A DNA stretch of 64,000 nucleotides from an uncultured Clostridia bacterium (GTDB taxonomy: Bacteria; Bacillota; Clostridia; Christensenellales; Borkfalkiaceae), in assembly GCA_934249265.1 (NCBI GenBank), contig CAKQKQ010000004.1, forward strand, positions 1-64,000, read 5' to 3'. Below, in pieces: positions 27,041 through 36,751 of this stretch (positions are counted from its first letter, which is position 1; every line of letters starts with the position of its first letter). Made by a program: the position numbers and the translations under genes. Below the pieces are notes generated by a model, which was not told the DNA's origin, did no database searches, and was given only the letters and a program-made list of their open reading frames with translations.

Positions 27041-27073
27041 TAGTTAAGCCTTAAAACTTATTTAGTTTTTAAA

Positions 27074-29782
27074 TTAAGCGGCTGTGTTTGCGTCGTAACC
27101 GATTATATCGCCCTTATTGTCGTGAGCGGAAATATTACCGCTGTTGGTACAGTCATCGGATACGCTCGAACCCGCGCCGAGATAGCCCGAAATGCCGCCT
27201 ACGTTTGTATAGCCGTTTATATCGCCGTAGTTTGCGCAAGAAGAAATTTGACTGTTGTTGACCGTCCAACCAACTATACCCGCAAAACCTTTATTGTTCG
27301 CACTTCCCTCTACTCCGTCCGCTAAATTTATGTCGCCGTAGTTTACGCAATTCTTAACAGTTGCCGCACAACTTCCGCCAGCAATACCGCCGACGTATGC
27401 TAAACCGACAATTGTTCCGTAGTTTGCACAGTTAGTGTAAGTGCTCCCGCCGGTAGATGCTTCCCAGCCCATTATACCGCCTGCACCGTTATTGCCGCAA
27501 GTTACGTTACCGTAATTTACGCAATCGGAAATATCGAGTTTGTTGTTTGTCCAACCGATAATACCGCCGCAATATTTTGCTTGCGCCGATACGTCACCAT
27601 AGTTTGCGCAATTCTTAATTGTTCCCGTGGCTTTTGTCATACCTAAAATACCGCCGACGTACGCTTCTTTTGCACTTGTCGTGCTGATAGTAGCGAAACT
27701 CTTTACGTTTTCGATTACAAATCCCGCATCTGCAGTATAAGCAAGCGCGCCCGCTCTTGTAGAACCTTTTGCAGAGCCAGCGATTACAAGGTTTTTAACT
27801 GTACCCGAAACACCTTCAAAAAGTCCGACTGCGTTAGACGAAGCCTCACCCGAAGCAATTTTTACGGTATAACCGTTGCCGTCGAAATTACCGCCAAAAT
27901 AACACCAACCGCTGTTTGTGTTTACTCCTCTGTTTGCGATAGGAGTCCAAGTGCCGTTGCTCATATCCAAACTTGCAGCGAGTTTGAAATATACGCCTTT
28001 TGCGTAAGTCGTGCTCTTCGTACCGGAATATTGAGTTTGCATATATTTAAGTTGAGCCGCAGTCTTGATGATATAGGGGTCTTCTGCCGTTCCCGTTCCG
28101 CTTTCATAACTTTCGGCAACGGAAGTTCCGTCCCAAACGTCTGCAGCCTTATAAGTTACGGTGACAGTCGTGTTTTCGGTCATTCTGCCCGCAAGCCAGA
28201 ACATATCGGGGAGATAACCGTCGATTTCGGGAGATTGAGTCTCGGTCTTGCCGTAAATTGCGTTTTTATCGATTAAAACTTCTTTATTGTCGGCAGCCTT
28301 GCTTCCGTCTTCAAGTTGATAAACAATAGTAAGTGTGTATTGTACTTTCTTTTGGTCGAATACCGCATAATAAGTTGCGTCGTCGGTTACTTCGGGAAGT
28401 TCGGATAAAACTTCACCGTCTTCGCTCGTCGCCCAACCCTTAAACGTATAAACGTAATCGTCTTCGGGTTTTGTGGGAGTTCCGTCGTCATATGCGGGAA
28501 TAGCGTTCTTTTGTACCAAAGTAGTTTTTGTAACGCCGTTTACAACCCACGTGATGCTGTAAAGTAATCTGTTTTCGGTGAATACCGCATAATAAGTGGT
28601 GGAAACGGTAACTGCGGGGAGTTCGGATAAAACCTCGCCGCCCTCGGTAGTTGCCCAACCTTTAAACACGTATTCGGCAATTTCGGTTGCCGCTTTTTCG
28701 GGAGTTTTTCCGTAATCGGGAGTAGCGTTGTACTCGAATTTCTTTGTTTCTTTTACTCCGTCCACAACGAACGTTATCGTGTAATATCTGGTAGTTCCTT
28801 CAAATACGGCATAATAAGTCGTATCTTCGGTAATCGTTTCGTTTGCAAGGTCAACGACTGCGCCGCCTTGGGTCTTTGCCCAACCTTTAAACACGAATTC
28901 GCTTTCGTTTGTGGGTGCTTTCGTGGGAGTTTCGCCTTGGTAAACGGGTGCTTCGTTAATTCTTACGTAAGTAGAACCTTCTCTGCCTTCGTTGTTCCAT
29001 TTAACTATAAATCTGATTCTCGTCGAGGTGTAAACCGCAAAGTAAGAGGTGTTTTCAACGACTGTTTCTTGAGTGAGATCGACTACTTCGCCGTCGGAAG
29101 TTTTTGCCCAGCCGACAAACGTATAACTGTAATCGTCATCGTCCGCTTTAGTGGGGGTTGCTCCCTTATATTCGGGCGCGCTGCCGTATTCTACCTCGGT
29201 AGTTGCGTGACCAGTGCCGTTTACCCAAGTAACCGTGTAAGTTTTAGTCGTAGTAGCGAATTCTGCCGTCAACGTAACGTCGTCCGTAATTGCGGGAAGT
29301 TCGGTTTCGTAAACGGTTTCGCCGATTTTCCAACCCTTAAAAGTGTAAACGTATTGAGCGTCTTCGTCTTTTGTGGGTGTTTCGCCGTCGTAAGTAATGA
29401 CTGTGCCGTATTTAAACGTTGCCGTCTTTACGGTGTTGCCGTCTACTACGAAAGTAGCGGTGTACGAACGCTTTGCTTGGTTGAAAGTAGCCTTGTAAGT
29501 AGCGTCTTTAGTCGCCGCGGGGAAATCCGCAACTACTATGCCGTCTTCGTCAGCCCAGCCCGCAAACGTATAAGAATATTCTGCGTCGGAAGGCTTTGTC
29601 GGCGTTTCGCCGCCATAACTTACCGCGCCGCCAGAAACTACTTCCGTTTCATACAAAACCGTATCGTCGTAATTGACGAATTTGATTTTGTAATTGTCGG
29701 GTTCTGTATCGGCACAGCCCCAAAGCGCACAACAAGAGACTAAAAAAGTCAATAGAAGTGTGGTTACAATAAATTTTCTCAT
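27074..29782 (-). CDS. Surface lipoprotein with InlB-type repeats and GLUG repeats
   Basis: A 902-residue exported lipoprotein. MRKFIVTTLLLTFLVSCC leads to a lipobox ending LWGC near residue 23. About seven Listeria-Bacteroides (InlB B-like) repeats of some 70 residues follow, each with YTFKGW/YTFVGWA and an xTY(Y/K)AxF end. From about residue 555 a WDGTSVAESYESGTGTAEDP module begins a beta-helix of GLUG repeats (NYGDI, VGGISGYLG). Such proteins are adhesins or glycan-binding surface proteins. The ATG at 29782 is used because AAAAGGAGAAAATC precedes it and it starts the signal peptide. It is a close paralogue of the next gene; the 216-bp gap may hold its own promoter. Confidence 0.85.
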   Translation of the reverse strand: MRKFIVTTLLLTFLVSCCALWGCADTEPDNYKIKFVNYDDTVLYETEVVSGGAVSYGGETPTKPSDAEYSYTFAGWADEDGIVVADFPAATKDATYKATFNQAKRSYTATFVVDGNTVKTATFKYGTVITYDGETPTKDEDAQYVYTFKGWKIGETVYETELPAITDDVTLTAEFATTTKTYTVTWVNGTGHATTEVEYGSAPEYKGATPTKADDDDYSYTFVGWAKTSDGEVVDLTQETVVENTSYFAVYTSTRIRFIVKWNNEGREGSTYVRINEAPVYQGETPTKAPTNESEFVFKGWAKTQGGAVVDLANETITEDTTYYAVFEGTTRYYTITFVVDGVKETKKFEYNATPDYGKTPEKAATEIAEYVFKGWATTEGGEVLSELPAVTVSTTYYAVFTENRLLYSITWVVNGVTKTTLVQKNAIPAYDDGTPTKPEDDYVYTFKGWATSEDGEVLSELPEVTDDATYYAVFDQKKVQYTLTIVYQLEDGSKAADNKEVLIDKNAIYGKTETQSPEIDGYLPDMFWLAGRMTENTTVTVTYKAADVWDGTSVAESYESGTGTAEDPYIIKTAAQLKYMQTQYSGTKSTTYAKGVYFKLAASLDMSNGTWTPIANRGVNTNSGWCYFGGNFDGNGYTVKIASGEASSNAVGLFEGVSGTVKNLVIAGSAKGSTRAGALAYTADAGFVIENVKSFATISTTSAKEAYVGGILGMTKATGTIKNCANYGDVSAQAKYCGGIIGWTNNKLDISDCVNYGNVTCGNNGAGGIMGWEASTGGSTYTNCANYGTIVGLAYVGGIAGGSCAATVKNCVNYGDINLADGVEGSANNKGFAGIVGWTVNNSQISSCANYGDINGYTNVGGISGYLGAGSSVSDDCTNSGNISAHDNKGDIIGYDANTAA

Positions 29783-29998
29783 GATTTTCTCCTTTTCGGC
29801 GGATGAGAATAGTTCCGCCTTAATAATTTTTATTTTCAAATCCCTTTTCGGGGAATTTACTTTACTTGATTTAGTGCGATTTACTTGATTGTTTAACGCT
29901 AAATTTTTTTGATTTTTAATAATCGTCTATCACGGCAAATACGGAGCGATACTTGCCGACTTTACCGCATACGTATGCTCCGTTTTGCACTTTTTTGC
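29783..29998. other. Spacer between the paired InlB/GLUG genes with hairpins
   Basis: A GGCGGA/TCCGCC hairpin (29798-29819) lies just before the ribosome binding site. A larger stem, ACGGAGC with GCTCCGT (about 29941-29983), encloses a palindromic-repeat copy. Weak T runs make it a possible terminator for the upstream gene. Confidence 0.45.
29953..29990. repeat. Dispersed palindromic repeat, copy I (half conserved)
   Basis: On the minus strand ACGTATGCGGTAAAGTCGGC fits the right arm of the family. The other arm is merged with the stem of a larger hairpin. Confidence 0.4.
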
Positions 29999-32662
29999 TT
30001 AATCTATAATGTTTGCCGTACCGCCCTCGGTGCAGTTTTCTTGAGTCGAAGTGGACGTGAGTTGACCGCAAATTTTGCCGACCGTTCCGCCACCTAAAAT
30101 GTCGCCGTTATTGGTGGAGTTTTTAACCGCGCCGTAGCCGTAGTTAGACCCCGCAATACCGCCTACGTTTACCCCGTCGGAATAAACTTTGCCGTTATTT
30201 GTACAAGAATTTACCACGCCGCCGTTGAGCGCGCCGACAATACCGCCGACGTAATTTTTGTTTGCCTTTACGTAGCCGTAATTTTCACTGCCCGTGACGG
30301 TTGCATACACCAAAACGTCGTTTACGGTTTTACCCTCTACTCTTCCAGCAATGCCGCCCGTAACCGAGTTTTGCGAAGTCGAGGTGTTGTTTACAAAGCC
30401 GTAGTTTTTACAGTCGGTAACATAAACCGCTTTAGTCGTAACCGAAATCGTGCCGACAACGCCGCCCACCGAAGAGCCTTTGCCGTAAACGGTTGCGCGG
30501 TTTTCGCAAGAAGTAACGTCGCCTTGAGTGACTTTACCCGCTATGCCGCCAACGTGAGTCGTGCCTTTTACAATACCTTTATTGAAGCAAGACTGTATAT
30601 CGAGACACTCCGTAAGTCCGGCAATGCCGCCCGTATAGGTTGCGCCCGTTATAGGCGAATAATTGTAGCAGTTTTTGATTATTCCGCTACCCTTTGAAGC
30701 ATAAGAAATTATACCCGCCGAGCCGTTGTATTCGGTAGTGATTACGCCGTAGTTTGCGCAGTCTTCTATATTTAATTCCGACGCCGTGAAGAACGCGCCG
30801 ACTATGCCCGCCGCTCTGCCGTATGCGGTGATATTGCCATAGTTTATACAATTTGTTACGGTTACGCCCGAAGTGTTGCCGACTATTCCGCCGACGCCGC
30901 CCGTGATTTTATCCGCGGTGGAAACTACGTTGCCGTAATTTATCGAGTTTTTAATAGTCGCGCCGCCAACCGTCATACCAACAATGCCGCCGACGTAATC
31001 GCCCGACGAATTGACGTTGACGTAACTTTTTACGTTGTCCAAAATTCCGCCCGCGCCCAAGGAGTAAGCGATGCCGCCCGCCCTCGAAGAAGAGGAAATG
31101 TCGCCCGTAACGGTAAGGTTTTTGACCGTGCCCGAAACGCCCTCGAACAAACCTACGCCGAATACCGACGCGTTTTGACAATTGATTTTAATAATGTGAC
31201 CGTCGCCGTCGAACACGCCCGCAAAATAACTCCAATTGTAGTTTGTAAACGCGCTTCTGTGCGCTATGGGCGTCCAGAATGCCGCCGACATATCGAGGTT
31301 GGAAACGAGTTTGTAATAAACGTCTTTAGAATATTGTTGTTTATCTGCGCCCGAGTTTACGGTTTGCATATATTTAAGTTGAGCCGCCGTTTTGATTATA
31401 TACGGGTCTTCTTTAGTTCCCGTGCCGCTTTCATAACCTTCGGCAACGGAAGTTCCGTCCCATTTAAGCACCGAAGAATAAGTCACCGTAACAGTCGTAT
31501 CCTCGGTCATATACCCTTTAACCGACGCTTTGTCGGGAGTGTAACCGTCGATTTCGGGAGACTCGATATCGTAAAGGTCTCCGTAAAACACGTATTCGGT
31601 TTTTTGAGTGGTTTCGCCGTCCTTATCGTAAATAATAGTCAAAAGGTACGATTTCAACACTTTTTCGTAAGTTGCCGTAAAGGTCAAATCTTCGTTGGCT
31701 TGCGGAAGAGTTTTATATAAAGTGTCGCCTATCGACCAACCTATAAATTTATACGAGTATTGCTCGTCTTCTTGTTTAGTCGGCGTATTGCCCGAATATT
31801 CGGGGGTTTCTCCGCAGTAATAATTCTCTTCGGATAAGACGTTTTTGTCTTCGTTTATAAATTTTACTTTGACTTGAAGTTTTACTTCGGTAAACACAGC
31901 CTCGTATTCCACGCCGTCGGTAGTGAGTCTGGGTAAGTCGCCCGTGTAAACGGTGTCGCTGCCCTTTAACTTCCAGCCTTTAAATTCGTAAGTCACGTTT
32001 TTGCCCGCTTTTTTATAAGGCGTACCGAAATATTTAGGCACACTGCCCATCGGGTAAGACAAAACTATTTCTTCGCCCTCGACGATGAATTTTACTCTAC
32101 CCGAAGAAGTCTTTTTAATAATCGCGGTATAAGTTTCGTCGGCTTTTGCCGCGGTAAAGGGTTTATCCCAACCCGTTATTTCGATTAAATTTCCGTCTTT
32201 TACAAACGAAGTTTCCCCATCGTAACTCGGCATTTCGTTGTAATTATAGTTTTTAACCGTGCTTTCGCCGTCAACTATAAACGTGATTTTATATATCGCT
32301 TGACTTTGGTTGTAAGCCGCCTTAAAGACGGTGTTTTTATAAACTTTGGGTAAAGAAGAATATACGACTTCGCCTATAGACCAGCCCGAAAATTCGTATC
32401 TATATCCTTGCTCGTCCGCTCTTGTGGGCAATTCTTTGTCATACATCGGCACAGTGCCCGATTGCACCGATTTTGCAAGGAGCAACGTTCCGTCGTAATC
32501 GACAAAGTTTACCGTAACCGTTTTGGGAGCGGTGGGTTTGTTTTCCTTTTTCTTGCAACCCGTGAAAAATAAAGCAGATGAAGAAACTATGAAAATAAGC
32601 AATAAAAACGTAAGTTTAAACGGTAGATTTTTACGTATTTTTTCAACTAAATCTTTACGCAT
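29999..32662 (-). CDS. Surface lipoprotein with InlB-type repeats and GLUG repeats (second paralogue)
   Basis: An 887-residue lipoprotein: hydrophobic signal LTFLLLIFIVSSSALFF then lipobox FTGC near residue 36, and five InlB-like repeats (YRYEFSGWSIGE, YEFKGWKLKG, YSYKFIGWSIGD). A WDGTSVAEGYESGTGTKEDP module near 425 is followed by at least ten GLUG-type repeats (VGGIVGMTVGG, VGGIAGKVTQG). The WDGTSV module is nearly the same, in protein and DNA, as in the previous gene, showing a tandem duplication. The ATG overlaps the preceding gene by eight bases and is served by GGAGGGGAAGAAA, so translation is coupled. Probably an adhesin or glycan-binding surface protein; ligand unknown. Confidence 0.85.
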   Translation of the reverse strand: MRKDLVEKIRKNLPFKLTFLLLIFIVSSSALFFTGCKKKENKPTAPKTVTVNFVDYDGTLLLAKSVQSGTVPMYDKELPTRADEQGYRYEFSGWSIGEVVYSSLPKVYKNTVFKAAYNQSQAIYKITFIVDGESTVKNYNYNEMPSYDGETSFVKDGNLIEITGWDKPFTAAKADETYTAIIKKTSSGRVKFIVEGEEIVLSYPMGSVPKYFGTPYKKAGKNVTYEFKGWKLKGSDTVYTGDLPRLTTDGVEYEAVFTEVKLQVKVKFINEDKNVLSEENYYCGETPEYSGNTPTKQEDEQYSYKFIGWSIGDTLYKTLPQANEDLTFTATYEKVLKSYLLTIIYDKDGETTQKTEYVFYGDLYDIESPEIDGYTPDKASVKGYMTEDTTVTVTYSSVLKWDGTSVAEGYESGTGTKEDPYIIKTAAQLKYMQTVNSGADKQQYSKDVYYKLVSNLDMSAAFWTPIAHRSAFTNYNWSYFAGVFDGDGHIIKINCQNASVFGVGLFEGVSGTVKNLTVTGDISSSSRAGGIAYSLGAGGILDNVKSYVNVNSSGDYVGGIVGMTVGGATIKNSINYGNVVSTADKITGGVGGIVGNTSGVTVTNCINYGNITAYGRAAGIVGAFFTASELNIEDCANYGVITTEYNGSAGIISYASKGSGIIKNCYNYSPITGATYTGGIAGLTECLDIQSCFNKGIVKGTTHVGGIAGKVTQGDVTSCENRATVYGKGSSVGGVVGTISVTTKAVYVTDCKNYGFVNNTSTSQNSVTGGIAGRVEGKTVNDVLVYATVTGSENYGYVKANKNYVGGIVGALNGGVVNSCTNNGKVYSDGVNVGGIAGSNYGYGAVKNSTNNGDILGGGTVGKICGQLTSTSTQENCTEGGTANIID

Positions 32663-34820
32663 TTTCTTCCCCTCCGTTTATTTTTTCAAGCGACCAATTT
32701 TTAGCCGTGAGGTTTAAACTGAAATCGAATATACCAACCACGCAGTCTCCGTCGCCGAAATCGAATTCTCTTATAATTACTTTAGAACCGTTTACGTATA
32801 AAGCAAGCACGTTGCCCGTCTTTTCGACTTTCAACTCGACGTAATTGCCGCTTACGTAACTAAACCACGGCGCGGAAGAGGACTCTTGCGAAGTGCTCCA
32901 ATCGTATACGCCGTTTATCTTTTCTACAGTACCTACGTTTGTAGAGGTGAGACCCGCAGAACCGTCTACGTAAAGATATACCGATTTGTTTCTGTTTTTA
33001 ATCGACAAACCGAACTTAGGCCACTCGTCGCCGCTTATGTTCGAGTTTACCGTAAACGAAACGGCATAAATAAAGTCTTTACCGGCGTTTTGTCTAAGGT
33101 GAGTTTCTTGTACTCCACTTTTGTTAAATCCTACGGCATAAGGCGTGCAATATGCGCCGTCCGTTTGAACGAACATACCGTAATCGCCCCATTCTCCCGA
33201 AGTTTCGTAATATTTGCCGAAAGCGGTAAGGATTTTTTTGTTTAAATAAGCATAACCGTCGTAAGAAAGGTTTTTCACTCCCGAAAAAGCGGGGGCGTAA
33301 GGCGAACCGTCGTATAAATCGCTAAACACGTCTACGTATTTCAAATTGATATATTTTGCGTAGTCCTCGAGCGATGAATTGTACGCTTTTATCGCCTCGT
33401 TGTCCGCGGTTAAACTCCTTGACGGAATTGCCGAAACCACTGTAAGTTGCATTTCGGGATATTTTGTATTAAATGCGTCGATAAACGCTTTAGTGTCGTT
33501 AAACGCGCTCAAAACGCCGTTTTCTAAATCGCACTCAGGTGCGAAAAGCACTTGATTTGGCGCGTACTCCGCTATTTTGTCGAGGTTTTCCGTCCAATAA
33601 TTTACCGAACTACCCGATTTTGCAATACTCATCGTTTTGCCGAGCAAAGAAAGATTTTTAGTAAGTCCGCCGCCCAAAGCGTCGTCGAATATTCCGCCGC
33701 CGATTAAAAGCACGTTGGTTTTTTCGGGCGTTTCGTCTTTAGTGAAGCCGTTTTCGGTGATTAAAAGGTGCGTTGCGGGGTTTTCCCACTCTATTCCGCC
33801 CTCGGAATAATATCCCCAATTCGTCTTGATGCCGTTTATCGTGTTTCTTAAAGAACAAGCAAAAGTAATTTCGTTTAACGCCGCTCTGCGCGTAAGTCCC
33901 AATGAAATGTAAGGTATTTCTACGCTGACTTTATATCCCGCATAGCCGTCGAACAAGATATTTGTTTGTTTTGTCTCGATTTTAACTTCGCCGCCAAAAT
34001 TATTCCAATAACCGTTTGACGCGACGTAACAGAGATATCGTCCGTTTGCCGCCACCAAAAATCTGTAATTGTTTTGATTAAACGAATTTTCGTTTGTAGA
34101 CTTTCTGCCGATGATAAATTCTGCGTTGTCTAAATAGCCGAGCGTGGGTTGAGTTTCCATCTGCGTGAATACCACGCTGTCTTCAACCAAGGCGTTTACT
34201 ATAAGCGATTTTTCACCGTAAACCGCCGACCAATGCGATTTTGCCTTTATCGAACTCGACTCAACCGTCAAAACGACGTCGTTTTTATTGAACAAGTCTT
34301 TAAGCGCGACCGCTACCGTGGCGTTGCCGCTCGGCATAGTAAATTCGTTGCCGCTTATTTTTTCGCCGTTTACAGTGTAATAATCTACTTCTTTTCCGTA
34401 AGAAACGTAAGTTTTTAAAGTTACTTTATCTCCCGCGTTTGCAACGACAGGATTTGCCGAAATTACGCCGTACTCGTCGTCTTCGGTAATTATTTCATAT
34501 CCGTCGTCTGCGGAATACACCGCCGAGAGATATACGTTGCTATCGGGCATTGTAAACGAGTTTGAATTTAATTGCACTCCGTTTAAATACACCGCGTTTA
34601 CGCTATAACCCTTTTTAGGTAAAGCGGTAAAACTTACCGTTTGACCCTTTTTTGCACTTTCTCTTATGTTAATCACGCCGTAAGAAGAAGTTTCGGCGGT
34701 AATCGTGAAAGCGTTTTCGTTTGCACTTTCGTCCGTTTTGCCGCATGCGGTAAAACAGAAAACCGATATGCAAATCAACGATATTGCGCAAAGAATTTTA
34801 ATTAAACTTAATCTTTTCAT
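32655..34820 (-). CDS. Secreted lipoprotein with SGNH-like hydrolase domain
   Basis: A 721-residue lipoprotein (lipobox FTAC near residue 26). Residues 35-180 hold two divergent InlB B-like repeats (YGVINIRESAKKGQTVSFTA, YGVISANPVVANAGDKV). Residues 185-350 are a carbohydrate-binding-like beta domain. From about 360, NVLLIGGGIFDDALGGG and later LNLKYVDVFSDLYDG resemble the SGNH fold seen in GDSL esterases, although the usual GNS Ser is replaced, so activity is doubtful. The C-terminal 170 residues are a LamG/jelly-roll-like domain. Start and end overlap the neighbours (ATGA with the gene before, 8 bases with the gene after). Confidence 0.68.
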   Translation of the reverse strand: MKRLSLIKILCAISLICISVFCFTACGKTDESANENAFTITAETSSYGVINIRESAKKGQTVSFTALPKKGYSVNAVYLNGVQLNSNSFTMPDSNVYLSAVYSADDGYEIITEDDEYGVISANPVVANAGDKVTLKTYVSYGKEVDYYTVNGEKISGNEFTMPSGNATVAVALKDLFNKNDVVLTVESSSIKAKSHWSAVYGEKSLIVNALVEDSVVFTQMETQPTLGYLDNAEFIIGRKSTNENSFNQNNYRFLVAANGRYLCYVASNGYWNNFGGEVKIETKQTNILFDGYAGYKVSVEIPYISLGLTRRAALNEITFACSLRNTINGIKTNWGYYSEGGIEWENPATHLLITENGFTKDETPEKTNVLLIGGGIFDDALGGGLTKNLSLLGKTMSIAKSGSSVNYWTENLDKIAEYAPNQVLFAPECDLENGVLSAFNDTKAFIDAFNTKYPEMQLTVVSAIPSRSLTADNEAIKAYNSSLEDYAKYINLKYVDVFSDLYDGSPYAPAFSGVKNLSYDGYAYLNKKILTAFGKYYETSGEWGDYGMFVQTDGAYCTPYAVGFNKSGVQETHLRQNAGKDFIYAVSFTVNSNISGDEWPKFGLSIKNRNKSVYLYVDGSAGLTSTNVGTVEKINGVYDWSTSQESSSAPWFSYVSGNYVELKVEKTGNVLALYVNGSKVIIREFDFGDGDCVVGIFDFSLNLTAKNWSLEKINGGEENA

Positions 34821-36739
34821 TTTTGCGCCTCCGTATTGTCTTTTTTAAGTTTGTTGGTTACGACAAGGCAAATCGCCGCGCACGCCATTACGGCGGCAAC
34901 CGCAAAAAGCATAACGACGGTTTTACCCTCGTTTGTGCTACTTGACGGCGCAAGTTTTATTCCGTAAACGAAAGCGTTTAAAATTTGCTCTCTCGAAGAG
35001 GTCTTCATCGTGCCGCTTACAACCCCGTCGGGATAATAAGTTTTACTCAAAATCGAAGTGTTTTCCTTAAAATCCCACACGAATTGATTTTGATAATTGT
35101 ACATTTTGTCCGTAACCGAACTTACGTAATTGACGTAGCAAAGCATGTTTTTCTCGTCGAAAGTAAACAAGCCCAAAAGTCCGTCCAAGCCGTCGTTCAT
35201 TATAATCGACTGTTGGTTTATAAGGAAACACGAAACCACGTTGCCGTTGTCGCCCACAAATTCTCTTTGAGCGATATCGTCCACGAACACGTGACCCGAA
35301 ATTACCATAAATACGTTTGAATATTTTTTAAGCCATTTATCCCACATTTGGTCGGGGTTGTTTATCGAAGTTTTGCCGTTCCAACCGTAATCGGTGGGTG
35401 CTTCGGTGCCCGTAGCGATGAAATATCCGTCGGGATTTAAAAAGCCGTGAGTAGTCACGATTAATCTTCTGTCGGGATAACGCTCGGTTATTTGACAGCA
35501 CCAATTAAGCACGTCGTCGGAAGGACCGAAGTCGAGCGCGAATATGATATAATCCACGCCGCCCATTGTCACGAGATAATACGCATTGACTATACTGTCG
35601 GGCGAATACGAACCGCCCCACTCTTCCCAAACCGTGTATTTTTCGGGCTGGAAAACCTTGTTAAACTCGGTTACGGAGTGGTCTTGTCTGCACTCGTTGT
35701 CGTAGTCGTGGTTGCCCGGGATTGCCGCATACGGAAGGTTTGCCTCCGCTTTAAGTCTTTCAAACTGACTTGCTACGAGCGGATATTGTCTTTCCCAATT
35801 TCTGCCGTTGGTGTAACCGTCGGTAATATCGCCCGTGGAAACCGCAAATTCTATCTTTTTGGACTGCTTATTGTTTATAAGATAATCGAATGAATAATGA
35901 AGCGTCGATTGATAATGGTTTGTAAGCATTTGAAGGTCGGGAAGAACCGCAAGCGTGTAGTCTTGCGTTTCAAACAAATCGCCGTCGAAATACAAATCGT
36001 TTGTAGCCATGTACGCGTTGTTGCGGTACATCGAAGTGTCTTTAAGCACCGTTTTGCCGAGAGTGAGATAAACGTTAAACATAAGACTCGACCTTGTTTT
36101 ATACGAAATATCGTTTGCAAAGTCGTAATCGTTTTTCACTTCGGGTGCGGTAAGCGCGGACGAATAAAGCGTGACTTGCTTTATAAAACCTTTAAAAGGT
36201 CTCTTTTCCGCATTGTTGAACCAATCGCCGCCTATTGCGTGTTGTTTTTGAATTTTATTTAATTCCGAACCCGTGCCGCAAGCGACTTCTTGCTTTAAAC
36301 TGCCGTTTACGTACAACGCGAAAACTCCTCTGTCGGTATATCTGACTACCGCGATATGCTCGTACTTGCCCGTCCTTAAATCAACTTCGTCAAAGTCGAA
36401 ATTCTTTTCGTAAGAATTCCAATTTACGTGAAGATTACCGTATGAGTTTACCGAGTACGAAAGCATTGGGGTTTTGCTTTTGAGTTCGTTAGAGAAAATG
36501 TTGCCCACCTCTCCTTCTACGTTTTTGTCTATTTTAATTACCGCTTCAAAGGTGTTGGGCGATTCGTATAATCTGTCCGAAAGAGCGTATTTTATTACTC
36601 CGCTCGAAAAATCGACTCCGTAAGATTCTTTTGCCGCATTAGCCTTTATCGAGTTTGTCGGGAAAACCGAAACTACGTTAAGCGCAGCCGCTAAAACGAG
36701 AAAGAACAATATACACTTGAATAAATTATTTCGTTTCAT
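34817..36739 (-). CDS. Surface-anchored calcineurin-like phosphoesterase with LamG domain
   Basis: A 640-residue exported protein. Signal peptide 1-35 (SIKANA), LamG-like domain about 40-205 and metallophosphoesterase from about 265. The metal-binding motifs are VLPDLQML (unusual, with Gln where DxH is usual), VSTGDITDG, IPGNHDYDNE, VTTHGF and ISGHVFVDD. A C-terminal hydrophobic helix (VVMLFAVAAVMACAAICLVV) followed by NKLKKDNTEAQK anchors it. Substrate unknown; related proteins act on phosphorylated glycans or nucleotides outside the cell. AAGGAG precedes the ATG; ATGA overlap with the next gene. Confidence 0.84.
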   Translation of the reverse strand: MKRNNLFKCILFFLVLAAALNVVSVFPTNSIKANAAKESYGVDFSSGVIKYALSDRLYESPNTFEAVIKIDKNVEGEVGNIFSNELKSKTPMLSYSVNSYGNLHVNWNSYEKNFDFDEVDLRTGKYEHIAVVRYTDRGVFALYVNGSLKQEVACGTGSELNKIQKQHAIGGDWFNNAEKRPFKGFIKQVTLYSSALTAPEVKNDYDFANDISYKTRSSLMFNVYLTLGKTVLKDTSMYRNNAYMATNDLYFDGDLFETQDYTLAVLPDLQMLTNHYQSTLHYSFDYLINNKQSKKIEFAVSTGDITDGYTNGRNWERQYPLVASQFERLKAEANLPYAAIPGNHDYDNECRQDHSVTEFNKVFQPEKYTVWEEWGGSYSPDSIVNAYYLVTMGGVDYIIFALDFGPSDDVLNWCCQITERYPDRRLIVTTHGFLNPDGYFIATGTEAPTDYGWNGKTSINNPDQMWDKWLKKYSNVFMVISGHVFVDDIAQREFVGDNGNVVSCFLINQQSIIMNDGLDGLLGLFTFDEKNMLCYVNYVSSVTDKMYNYQNQFVWDFKENTSILSKTYYPDGVVSGTMKTSSREQILNAFVYGIKLAPSSSTNEGKTVVMLFAVAAVMACAAICLVVTNKLKKDNTEAQK

Positions 36740-36751
36740 TTTACTTTCTCC

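Noticed and set aside
28868..29743. Plus-strand open frame of 291 codons
   Set aside because: It mirrors the InlB repeats of the lipoprotein gene on the opposite strand and has no independent features.
29941..29990. Plain terminator between the two InlB/GLUG genes
   Set aside because: A stem exists, but the T tract is weak on the minus strand and half of the stem is a palindromic-repeat copy, so only a possible terminator is noted.
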